This document shows positions 8,537 through 15,262 of a DNA stretch of 64,000 bases, piece by piece. Numbering within the stretch: the stretch's first letter is position 1; every line of letters begins with the position of its first letter. The DNA lies in NCBI RefSeq assembly GCF_016894445.1, contig NZ_CP056775.1:3474001-3538000 (forward strand). Reading direction: 5' to 3'. The notes below the pieces were generated by a model, which saw only the letters and a list, made by a program, of their open reading frames with translations, was not told the origin of the DNA and did not search any database. Origin of the DNA: Dyadobacter sandarakinus (GTDB lineage: Bacteria > Bacteroidota > Bacteroidia > Cytophagales > Spirosomataceae). The position numbers and the translations under genes are program-made.

Positions 8537-8944
8537 TTAACAATGGCGAGGGCATATCGGGCCCTTTGCCATCACATTTCCTCCCCCATCCGGCATATCC
8601 TTGAGGCCGCCGATGCTCATCCGGCCTGTTAGCTCTACACCTTCCGCATCCACAGGCACGATCACCAGGCGCGGCGTAGGTCTCCCTGTACCGTCTTCGG
8701 TAAATACCGGCTCATCTCCCTCATGATCTTCCTCCGTAATACTGTAATACACCCGAAATCCAACCGGCTCTCCCCCACATTCGTCCAATAGGCGCCGGAA
8801 CGTTTCCAGTCCGAAAAATTCTGCTTCAACATAGTTATCCCCCGCTCTCAGATATTCCTCTTTTCTTCTTTGATAACGCCTTGTAAGATGTCTGGCTTCT
8901 CTTACCGGGATTAGCTCCCCTTCGGTTCCTCTGTATTGTGGCAT
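8537..8944 (-). CDS. Small uncharacterised protein with C-terminal CPxxC motif, first gene of signalling operon
   Basis: A 135-residue soluble protein with no signal peptide or membrane helix. The N-terminal part (RGTEGELIPVREARHLTRRY) is charged and predicted helical. A middle strand-rich part carries AEFFGLETFRRLLDEC, GFRVYYSI and RLVIVPVDAEGVEL, and the protein ends in ICPRHC. Similar small proteins with the order helix, FFG, GxRxYY and a terminal CPxxC are, from memory, common in Bacteroidota but of unknown function. The terminal cysteines could bind metal or act in redox chemistry; that is inference. It is the promoter-proximal gene of the operon with the seven-helix protein, kinase and regulator, with a plausible promoter 43-73 bases upstream. 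Confidence 0.72.
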   Translation of the reverse strand: MPQYRGTEGELIPVREARHLTRRYQRRKEEYLRAGDNYVEAEFFGLETFRRLLDECGGEPVGFRVYYSITEEDHEGDEPVFTEDGTGRPTPRLVIVPVDAEGVELTGRMSIGGLKDMPDGGGNVMAKGPICPRHC

Positions 8945-8986
8945 AACAGTAAAAAATTAGAGCTGAATGTAGATAATTGGATATGG

Positions 8987-9017
8987 TAAAATTAGATCCG
9001 GAAACGTGTTTCAACAA
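8987..9017 (-). promoter_or_regulatory. Probable promoter of the four-gene signalling operon
   Basis: On the minus strand, TTG (9012-9014, or alternatively 9015-9017) is separated by 17 or 20 bases from TAATTTTA (8987-8994), one mismatch from the Bacteroidota -7 box TAnnTTTG. It lies 43 bases before the ATG at 8944. Confidence 0.45.
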
Positions 9018-9114
9018 GCCGGAGACAGCCTACTGATTAATCAAAAACAAGATAATTGTCTATATGTCAAGTCTTTACAATAAGTAGGCCTCTTAAAATC
9101 ACGTAATTTTACCT

Positions 9115-9284
9115 GTTAAAACACGCAGTATTACAAACGGGGCACAGGATATCACGCAGGCAAAAAAATCGGGGATTATCACGCTAAAAGCTGCTGACGG
9201 CACCAGCTACCTTTGTTATGTATAGGAAAGACCGGCAAGGACTTTCTCATCGAGATTAAAAGGGTTAGGTTAATATTAAAAAGC
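9115..9284 (+). pseudogene. Possible 3' remnant of a lost gene (two frames, apparent frameshift)
   Basis: One + frame reads protein-like sequence (ITNGAQDITQAKKSG then ITLKAADGTSYLCYV) and stops at 9223-9225. The next frame continues from 9222 as IGKTGKDFLIEIKRVR, up to an intrinsic terminator. Joining them with a one-base shift gives a plausible protein C-terminus sitting exactly where an orphan terminator would be expected. There is no start codon and no family I can name. Chance or a small RNA is an alternative, so confidence is low. Confidence 0.22.
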
Positions 9285-9311
9285 CGTGAGGAATTTTCCT
9301 TGCGGCTTTTT
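9278..9311 (+). terminator. Orphan intrinsic terminator
   Basis: Stem GCCGTGAGGA pairs with TCCTTGCGGC (two G-T wobbles), followed by TTTTT on the + strand and preceded by AAAAA. No intact + strand gene precedes it. It may end a short RNA or a decayed gene, or work on the minus strand. Confidence 0.65.
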
Positions 9312-9355
9312 CGGTTTTTACCCGAACGTCCTACATTCATATTTACAAACAGCGC

Positions 9356-9631
9356 ATGAAACCGACTATCAGCATAGAATATTGCCCCAGGTGCGGCTGG
9401 TTGCTGCGGGCGGCATGGATGGCCCAGGAGCTGCTTACCACTTTCAGCAATGACCTGCTCGCTGTGCAGCTCATTCCGTCAGAAGTATCAGGAAGATACA
9501 CGATTAAAATAGATAATACATTGCTCTGGGACCGCAAACGCGAGGGCCGGTTTCCTGAGCCCAAAGAAGTCAAGCAAAAAGTACGTGACGAGATTGATCC
9601 TGAGCGCTCGCTGGGTCATAGCGATCGCTAG
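9356..9631 (+). CDS. SelT/SelW/SelH-type thioredoxin-like redox protein
   Basis: A 91-residue protein of the Rdx/SelW family, small thioredoxin-fold proteins of uncertain physiological function. The CxxC motif is CPRCGW at residues 10-15, with cysteine in the position that is selenocysteine in animal SelW. Downstream strands (TIKIDNTLLWDRKREGRFPE) match the usual pattern of the family, including the RFPEPKEVKQKVRD ending. The ATG at 9356 leaves a normal N-terminus MKPTISIEYCP. It follows an orphan terminator by 45 bases and is monocistronic. Confidence 0.9.
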   Translation: MKPTISIEYCPRCGWLLRAAWMAQELLTTFSNDLLAVQLIPSEVSGRYTIKIDNTLLWDRKREGRFPEPKEVKQKVRDEIDPERSLGHSDR

Positions 9632-9864
9632 CAACCCAGCCATTTTGTCGCTCCACATGAAGCCGACCTGCTATAATGGCATGTATATGCGTCGCGGGTA
9701 TCTTTATGCACAAACTGTTTTTCTTCAAATGTGCATTTAGAGCCGCTGAGGGCATTTCTCCTGAAAAATATGCAGGTAACTCGTAAGTACTTAACTTTTG
9801 CTTAACCTTTGGCACACAGTTTTTGACACAGAGACCATACTTGTGAACCTAAATTGCGATAGCT

Positions 9865-10287
9865 ATGGAAAGCAAATTGAAAATACCACAAGAAATGTTG
9901 ATGAACATCGACTTTATCAACACAGTGAATGGCGGGATGAGTGAACCTGCTATTAAGCTGGAACGTGGTGAAAGTGGATTTGAAGTGGTTGTTAAAGTTC
10001 CTGGCATCGAAGTAGAAGATATGCAGCTGGAAGTGGTAAAAGGAAAGCGGAACACCAATAACTTAAAGTTGTTTCACTTGCTCCCTATATTTTCTCAGGA
10101 AAATCTCGCAGACGATGAACAATGGAGGACGGTCCGGTTCATTAATACATTCGTAATTCCGGATGGCGTTGATGTTGAAAATATTTCGGCTAAATATGAT
10201 GATACTTTCCGTCACCTGGTCTTGTTTCTTCCTTATGGAAATGAGAAGGGCGATTTTCACCGAAAAGTTGAGATCGAAAGATGGTAA
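9865..10287 (+). CDS. Divergent Hsp20/alpha-crystallin-like protein
   Basis: A 140-residue protein with the layout of small heat-shock proteins: a short N-terminal arm, then an alpha-crystallin-like core from about residue 28 to 138. Recognisable strands are PAIKLERGESGFEVVVKVPG (beta2-3), VEDMQLEVVKGK (beta4-5), and near the end VRFINTFVIPDGVD with ISAKYDDTFRHLVLFLPY. The last corresponds to the usual A-x-x-x-n-GvL motif, but the GVL is replaced by HLV. It lacks an obvious I-x-I tail. A chaperone role is inferred from the fold. A terminator follows 31 bases after the stop; the 233 bases upstream hold no other gene I can support. Confidence 0.75.
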   Translation: MESKLKIPQEMLMNIDFINTVNGGMSEPAIKLERGESGFEVVVKVPGIEVEDMQLEVVKGKRNTNNLKLFHLLPIFSQENLADDEQWRTVRFINTFVIPDGVDVENISAKYDDTFRHLVLFLPYGNEKGDFHRKVEIERW

Positions 10288-10318
10288 CGGTGCTACATGC
10301 TGGATTTAAAACGGATGC

Positions 10319-10346
10319 CCGGTAGTCAAAAGCTGCCGGTTTTTTT
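10319..10346 (+). terminator. Intrinsic terminator of the Hsp20-like gene
   Basis: Stem CCGGTAG/CTGCCGG (one G-T wobble) with loop TCAAAAG, followed by seven T on the + strand. Confidence 0.8.
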
Positions 10347-10376
10347 ATTTGCCTGATCATTGACATTATTTGAAAA

Positions 10377-10413
10377 CAGTGATAGGCGGGCTGAGTAACC
10401 CGGCCCATCGCTG
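10377..10413. terminator. Hairpin at the 3' end of metG
   Basis: Outer stem CAGTGAT/ATCGCTG and inner GGCGGG/CCCGGCC with small bulges. A T run follows on + and a short TTTT on the minus strand. It lies 9 bases past the metG stop and probably ends metG. Confidence 0.6.
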
Positions 10414-10421
10414 TTTTTAAA

Positions 10422-12494
10422 TCAATTCACCGTTCCGCCATTCCATACATCGGTTTCGGGTTGTACAAAGGAGAGACTACCATCCTTCTGCTCGGCCATC
10501 AGGATCATTCCGTGGCTTTCCATGCCCATCATTTTGCGTGGGGCCAGGTTGGCCAGGTACAGTACCTTTTTGCCAATGATAGCTTCCGGTTTGAAATGTT
10601 CCGAAATCCCACTAAGCACCGTACGTTTTTCCAAACCGATGTCTACCAGCAATTTGAGCAGCTTTTTGCTTTTCGGTACTGCTTCGGCTTCCAGGATGGT
10701 TGCTACACGTATATCCATTTTGGCAAAATCATCATACTGGATTTCTGCTTTCACAGGACTTACTACTTTTCCTTCAAGCTCATTCTGACGTTTTGCATCA
10801 TGCAGCTTCTGAATTTGCCTTTCGACCACGTGGTCTTCTATTTTTTCAAACAAAAGCTTCCCTTCCGGCACCAGGGAACCGGCAGTCAGCAGGTCGGCTT
10901 TTCCCGCATCCAGCCAGTCTTTTCCGGCAATGCCCAGCTGCTCCCGGATTTTTGCAGCTGTAAACGGAAGCACAGGTTCCGCCACAATCGACAGCGTTCC
11001 GCATACCTGCAAAGCCAGGTTAAGAATAGTATTCACACGCTCAGGATCCGTTTTGATCACATGCCACGGCTGGGTATCGGCCAGGTACTTGTTACCAAGG
11101 CGCGCCAGGTCCATAATATAGGAAAGTGCCTCCCGGAAGCGGTAGGCCTCAATCGACTCGCCGATGCGCGCAGGAAAAGCTGCCAGCTCGCTCAGTAATG
11201 CCCGGTCGGCATCTTCCAGGTTCCCGGCAGCCGGTACTTTCCCGTCACAAAACTTCTGGGTCAGCACCGTGGCCCGGTTAATGAAATTCCCGAAAATACC
11301 GACGAGCTCACTGTTGTTTCTGGTCTGAAAATCCTTCCACGTAAACTCACTGTCCTTGGTTTCAGGTGCACTGGCAGTGAGTACATAACGCAGTACATCC
11401 TGCTTATCGGGCAACTCTTCCAGGTATTCGTGCAGCCACACAGCCCAGTTGCGGGAAGTTGAGATCTTATCGCCTTCCAGGTTCATGAATTCATTGGCAG
11501 GTACATTATCAGCCAGAATATAGTTACCCTCAGCCATCAGAGTAGCCGGAAATATGATGCAGTGGAAAACGATATTGTCTTTACCAATAAAATGCACCAG
11601 CTTGGTTTCTCCCCCGCCATCTTCCGCTGGCCGCCACCATTTTTCCCAGCCCTCGTCGCTTCCGTTTTGCTGCACAAGCCAGTCTTTGGTGGCCGAGATA
11701 TAGCCGATGGGCGCTTCAAACCATACATACAATACCTTTCCGTCCGTGTGAGGCAGTGGTACGCTGATGCCCCAGTCGAGATCACGGGTCATTGCGCGGG
11801 GTTTAAGCCCGTCTTTCAGCCACGACTGGCATTGGCCGGCCACGTTGGTTTTCCATTCGGGGTGACTGTTGATATATTCCTCGATTTGCGACTGCATGGT
11901 GTCCAGGGGCAAATACCAGTTTTTGGTCGCTTTTAAGACAGGCTTGGCTCCCGAGAGCATCGAGCGTGGATCTTTGAGCTCCATCGGGCTGAGGGTAGAG
12001 CCACAACGCTCACATTGATCACCGTAAGCATTGGGATTGGCACATACCGGGCAAGTACCGACAATGTAACGGTCGGCCAGGAACTGCTGCGCAGTTTCAT
12101 CATAGTACTGCTCCGTCGTCTCCTCGGTAAACACCCCTTTGTTATACAAGTCCAGAAAAAACGCCTGCGAGGTCTCGTGATGGATCGGCTTGCTTGTCCG
12201 GGAATAGATATCGAATGTAATGCCCAGCGCTTTGAAAGACTGGTCAATTTGTGCGTAGTACTTGTCAACAACGCCCTGTGGGGTAAGTCCTTCCTTTTTT
12301 GCCCGGATGGTAATAGGAACACCGTGCTCGTCGGTGCCACTGATAAAAGCTACTTCCTTCCGGTTGGACCGCAGGTACCTGACGTAAATATCAGCCGGAA
12401 TATAACAGCCAGCCAGGTGCCCGATGTGAATAGGACCATTGGCATAGATGAGCGCAGCAGTAACAGTATATCGTTGTGGATTGGAGATAGGCAT
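10422..12494 (-). CDS. metG: Methionyl-tRNA synthetase
   Basis: Class I synthetase that charges tRNA-Met, 690 residues. The ATP site HIGH is at residues 23-26. The second signature is KISTS (343-347) rather than KMSKS. A zinc knuckle with four cysteines is visible (C148, C151, C161, C164). The anticodon-binding helical domain follows, and the C-terminal 110 residues form an EMAP/Trbp111-like tRNA-binding domain (DFAKMDIRVATI, VLYLANLAPRKMMGMESHGM) that also dimerises the enzyme. The start MPISNPQRYT fits the family. A stem-loop lies in the 5' leader (12522-12559). The gene is monocistronic and diverges from an SDR gene. Confidence 0.96.
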   Translation of the reverse strand: MPISNPQRYTVTAALIYANGPIHIGHLAGCYIPADIYVRYLRSNRKEVAFISGTDEHGVPITIRAKKEGLTPQGVVDKYYAQIDQSFKALGITFDIYSRTSKPIHHETSQAFFLDLYNKGVFTEETTEQYYDETAQQFLADRYIVGTCPVCANPNAYGDQCERCGSTLSPMELKDPRSMLSGAKPVLKATKNWYLPLDTMQSQIEEYINSHPEWKTNVAGQCQSWLKDGLKPRAMTRDLDWGISVPLPHTDGKVLYVWFEAPIGYISATKDWLVQQNGSDEGWEKWWRPAEDGGGETKLVHFIGKDNIVFHCIIFPATLMAEGNYILADNVPANEFMNLEGDKISTSRNWAVWLHEYLEELPDKQDVLRYVLTASAPETKDSEFTWKDFQTRNNSELVGIFGNFINRATVLTQKFCDGKVPAAGNLEDADRALLSELAAFPARIGESIEAYRFREALSYIMDLARLGNKYLADTQPWHVIKTDPERVNTILNLALQVCGTLSIVAEPVLPFTAAKIREQLGIAGKDWLDAGKADLLTAGSLVPEGKLLFEKIEDHVVERQIQKLHDAKRQNELEGKVVSPVKAEIQYDDFAKMDIRVATILEAEAVPKSKKLLKLLVDIGLEKRTVLSGISEHFKPEAIIGKKVLYLANLAPRKMMGMESHGMILMAEQKDGSLSFVQPETDVWNGGTVN

Positions 12495-12521
12495 TGGTAT
12501 TTGTCAAAAAAATAAGTTGAA

Positions 12522-12559
12522 GTGCCTGAAAAGTCATTTTACGGCTTTTATGCAGGCAC
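12522..12559 (-). promoter_or_regulatory. Stem-loop in the metG 5' leader
   Basis: Read on the minus strand, GTGCCTG and CAGGCAC form a perfect 7-bp outer stem. A CAT bulge separates it from a nested AAAAG/CTTTT stem with an 11-base loop. It ends 27 bases before the metG ATG and is followed by an A/T-rich run including seven T. It could be an attenuator or a protein-binding leader element; it does not match a riboswitch I know. Confidence 0.35.
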
Positions 12560-12679
12560 GTAAAAATAGTAAAAGCGACAACGTTCCCGACTAGTCTGCG
12601 GATGTTTTCGGCAAATGCATGCACGGGCAGAAAGATATATAAGCCTGTCAGGTAAGCGCTGAAACGGGATCTTGCAGTC

Positions 12680-12713
12680 AAAATACCTTCTTACAGCCCG
12701 GAGGTATTTTTTT
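12680..12713 (+). terminator. Terminator-like hairpin upstream of the SDR gene
   Basis: Stem AAAATACCTTC/GGAGGTATTTT (one G-T wobble), 12-base or smaller loop, followed by more T. It lies 54 bases before the SDR start and has no + strand gene upstream, so it may be a leader attenuator, may end a short RNA, or may be chance. Confidence 0.4.
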
Positions 12714-12766
12714 GTCCTTAATATTTCAATACCGAACTTGGGAACTGAAAATTTTAAGGAGCTCGC

Positions 12767-13765
12767 ATGAAAGTTCTTGTTACCGGTGCTACCGGGCTGG
12801 TTGGAAGTCATACGGCACGCAAGCTGATTGCAGCAGGCTGCGAGGTGCATGCATTGGTCAGGAATGGTGCCAACAGGAGCCTGCTGTCCGGCATTGAAAG
12901 CTCCATTACCTGGCAGGAGGGCGATATCCTTGATCTTGGAGCGCTGGAATCAGCGATACGCCAGGTCGACTATGTGGTGCACGCGGCGGCTGTGGTATCC
13001 TTTGTGCCCCGTGATCGTAAAATGATGTACAAGGTAAATGTTGAGGGCACTGCCAATGTGGTCAATGTTTGTCTGAAATACCCCATCAAAAAGCTCTGCC
13101 ACGTCAGCAGCATCGCCGCAATTGGCAGGCCCGACAGCCGTAAATTCCAGGCCGGCCGTGAAGTGGTACTCAATGAAGACCAGCGCTGGGAAGACTCTCC
13201 CGAGAACTCGGAGTATGCCAAAACCAAGCACTTAGCCGAGCTGGAAGTGTGGAGGGGCATTGCGGAGGGACTGGGCGCCGTAATTGTGAACCCGACCGTA
13301 ATTCTCGGAGAGGGCGATTGGACCAGGAGCAGTACGCAGCTTTTTCGATATGTGTACAAGGAAAATCCATTCTATACTGAGGGCATCGCCAATGTAGTGG
13401 ATGTGCAGGACGTAGCTGAGGTTATTGAAAAACTCCTATTTTCGAACATCTCGGGCGAGCGTTTTTTGCTCAATGCAGGATCAATTACGTACGAAAATTT
13501 GTTCTCCTTAATCGCAGACGCTATGGGTAAGATGCGACCCGCCTATCAGGTAAAACCATGGCTTGCAGGGATCATCTGGCGCATAGAGGCAGTACGGACG
13601 TGGCTGCTCGGCACAAAGCCGCTGATTACCAAAGAAACAGCCAAATCAGCAGCCCGAAAAATCAGATACGACAATCGAAAAATAAGGGAAGCATTAGATT
13701 TTAGCTTTCAGCCAGTTGAGAAAAGCGTGTCGCGGATTAGTGAAAGTTTGCTTGGCAAGATTTGA
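12767..13765 (+). CDS. NAD(P)-dependent epimerase/dehydratase family protein (extended SDR)
   Basis: A 332-residue extended short-chain dehydrogenase with an N-terminal Rossmann domain. The dinucleotide motif is GATGLVGSHTARKL (residues 7-20), followed by the acidic NAD-adenine region DILDLGALESAI. The catalytic Ser is in VSSIAAIGR and the Y-x-x-x-K pair in SEYAKTKHLAE. The overall pattern resembles dihydroflavonol-4-reductase-like or nucleoside-sugar epimerase-like SDRs; the substrate is unknown. An AAGGAG-like sequence before the ATG is a rare strong Shine-Dalgarno match for this window. The TPR gene follows 77 bases downstream and has its own likely promoter. Confidence 0.9.
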   Translation: MKVLVTGATGLVGSHTARKLIAAGCEVHALVRNGANRSLLSGIESSITWQEGDILDLGALESAIRQVDYVVHAAAVVSFVPRDRKMMYKVNVEGTANVVNVCLKYPIKKLCHVSSIAAIGRPDSRKFQAGREVVLNEDQRWEDSPENSEYAKTKHLAELEVWRGIAEGLGAVIVNPTVILGEGDWTRSSTQLFRYVYKENPFYTEGIANVVDVQDVAEVIEKLLFSNISGERFLLNAGSITYENLFSLIADAMGKMRPAYQVKPWLAGIIWRIEAVRTWLLGTKPLITKETAKSAARKIRYDNRKIREALDFSFQPVEKSVSRISESLLGKI

Positions 13766-13792
13766 ATAACGGGGATTTATTTTATAACTTTC
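13762..13792 (+). promoter_or_regulatory. Probable promoter of the TPR protein gene
   Basis: TTG (13762-13764, overlapping the SDR stop codon) is followed after 20 bases by TAACTTTC (13785-13792), one mismatch from TAnnTTTG. The start codon is 50 bases downstream. Confidence 0.42.
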
Positions 13793-13842
13793 TTTCATTA
13801 ACAGTTAGAAAAGGGAGCCCTCAGATTTAACTTAAAGTAGGT

Positions 13843-15249
13843 ATGATGGAGAAAAATTTCGGGGAAAGAAGAGACTACTTAAATGAAACCTTGCTCAGGT
13901 TTGAGAGAATGCTGAAAACCAGTGAGCCGGTATTTTTCGATCTGGACACTTATGAAAAGGTTACCATACATTACATAGAAAAAGGGGATTGGGACAAGGC
14001 ATTTAAAGCCTGCGAGCTGGGCCTTTCCGACTATCCTTACTCCCTTGATTTGCTGCTGAACATGGTGCAGCTGCATGCCAATCGCGGTGAGCACGACCTG
14101 GCTCAGGAGATCCTCGAAAGAGCATCGCTGTTTCATCCGGGCGATATTGAAATATCCTTTATGCAGGTCGCCATATCCAACATGATGGGGGAATATGAAG
14201 AGGCCATTGAAGTCCTTGAAGGTCTTCTGCAGCGTGTGGAAGATCAGGATGAGATTTACTTTCAGATCGGGCAAACGTACCAGAACTGGGGCAAATACGA
14301 GGATGCGATCCTGTACTACAAAAAATCGCTGCGCAACAATCTGAATAACGAAAGTGCATTGTACGAACTGGCCCATTGCCTTGACTTGGTCGGTCAGCTC
14401 GAAAGCCATTTGTCCTATTACCACGAGCTGGTAGACCGTGATCCGTTTTCGCACCATGCCTGGTATAATCTGGGCATTGCATTCAGCAAGCTGGAAAGGC
14501 ATGAAGACGCGGTGAATGCCTATGAGTATGCTACGCTTGTCAAAGATGATTTTGCATCCGCATTCTTTCAGCTGGGCAATGCATACATGAGTCTTGAAAA
14601 ATATGCCGATGCCAAAGACCAGTACCTGCGCGCTATGGAGCTGGAAGGCGAACAGCCCGAAACCTGCTGCTGCCTGGGTACCTGCTACGAAAAGCTGGGC
14701 GATTTTGAGACGGCGATCCGCTACTACCGGCAAACCGTGAAGCTGGACAAGCAATGGGATGACGGATGGTATGGGCTGGGCATTTGTTTCAGTGAACTTG
14801 GACGCTGGTATGAAGCAGTGGGTTTTATTCGCAAAGCGATCCAGATTACCGAACTCAACCCGGATTACTGGCTGGCACTTGCAGAGACCGAGTTTAAAGT
14901 CGGGAATGTTATTTCGGCATTTGAAGCCTTTGAAAAAGCAGCAGAAATTGAGCCTTCCAATCCTGATATCTGGCTGAAATGGTCGTATGTGCTGTTTGAA
15001 CAAGGCAATTATGCCCGCGCCTGTGACTTGCTGCAGGCTGCTGTCGACGAAATGCCGGAAGAAGCCGATCTGCACTACCGCATGGCCGTTTACCAGATCC
15101 ATGCAGGACAATACCGCGAGGCATTGGTTAATCTTGAAAATGCACTCACCCTTGATTATGAGGGCCACGTACAGCTTTTTGATTTCTTTCCCGATCTGGA
15201 AAAACAAAAAGCATTATACCGCATCATCGAACAATACCGGGAGAAATAA
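13843..15249 (+). CDS. Cytoplasmic tetratricopeptide repeat protein
   Basis: A 468-residue protein made almost entirely of about eleven TPR units from residue 45 to 450, with no signal peptide or membrane segment. Canonical repeats include YFQIGQTYQNWGKYEDAILY, AWYNLGIAFSKLERHEDAVN and GWYGLGICFSELGRWYEAVG. TPR arrays are protein-interaction scaffolds, so no reaction can be assigned. Similar long TPR proteins are common in Cytophagales, usually as single genes. Two adjacent ATG codons occur at the start (13843 and 13846). The stop codon lies in the loop of a strong hairpin shared with the convergent glycosyltransferase gene. Confidence 0.9.
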   Translation: MMEKNFGERRDYLNETLLRFERMLKTSEPVFFDLDTYEKVTIHYIEKGDWDKAFKACELGLSDYPYSLDLLLNMVQLHANRGEHDLAQEILERASLFHPGDIEISFMQVAISNMMGEYEEAIEVLEGLLQRVEDQDEIYFQIGQTYQNWGKYEDAILYYKKSLRNNLNNESALYELAHCLDLVGQLESHLSYYHELVDRDPFSHHAWYNLGIAFSKLERHEDAVNAYEYATLVKDDFASAFFQLGNAYMSLEKYADAKDQYLRAMELEGEQPETCCCLGTCYEKLGDFETAIRYYRQTVKLDKQWDDGWYGLGICFSELGRWYEAVGFIRKAIQITELNPDYWLALAETEFKVGNVISAFEAFEKAAEIEPSNPDIWLKWSYVLFEQGNYARACDLLQAAVDEMPEEADLHYRMAVYQIHAGQYREALVNLENALTLDYEGHVQLFDFFPDLEKQKALYRIIEQYREK

Positions 15250-15262
15250 CCTCCCGGTATTG
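15232..15262. terminator. Perfect 12-bp hairpin between convergent genes
   Basis: CAATACCGGGAG/CTCCCGGTATTG with a 7-base AAATAAC loop that contains the TPR gene stop codon. It ends immediately before the stop of the minus-strand glycosyltransferase. There is no long T run, but symmetry and location suggest a two-way terminator. Confidence 0.65.

Larger units (their letters stand above)
8945..9355. other. 411-base region without an intact gene
   Basis: The left part holds the promoter of the minus-strand operon. The right part holds a possible decayed coding fragment in two + frames, an isolated TACCTTTG (-7-like) sequence at 9208-9215, and an intrinsic terminator at 9278-9311 that has no intact gene upstream of it. 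The SelW-like gene begins at 9356. I see no tRNA or recognised RNA family here. Confidence 0.6.

Noticed and set aside
9570..9815. An 81-residue minus-strand open frame overlapping the end of the SelW-like gene
   Set aside because: It overlaps a well supported gene, has no recognisable domain and an unlikely composition, and shows no promoter.
13879..15207. A 442-residue minus-strand open frame across the TPR gene
   Set aside because: It is an antisense shadow of the TPR gene; the + strand has clear TPR repeats, and the antisense protein has no domain.
13843..15249. Repeated short segments considered as a CRISPR or DNA repeat
   Set aside because: The repetition is at protein level (TPR units), not at DNA level, and has no spacers.
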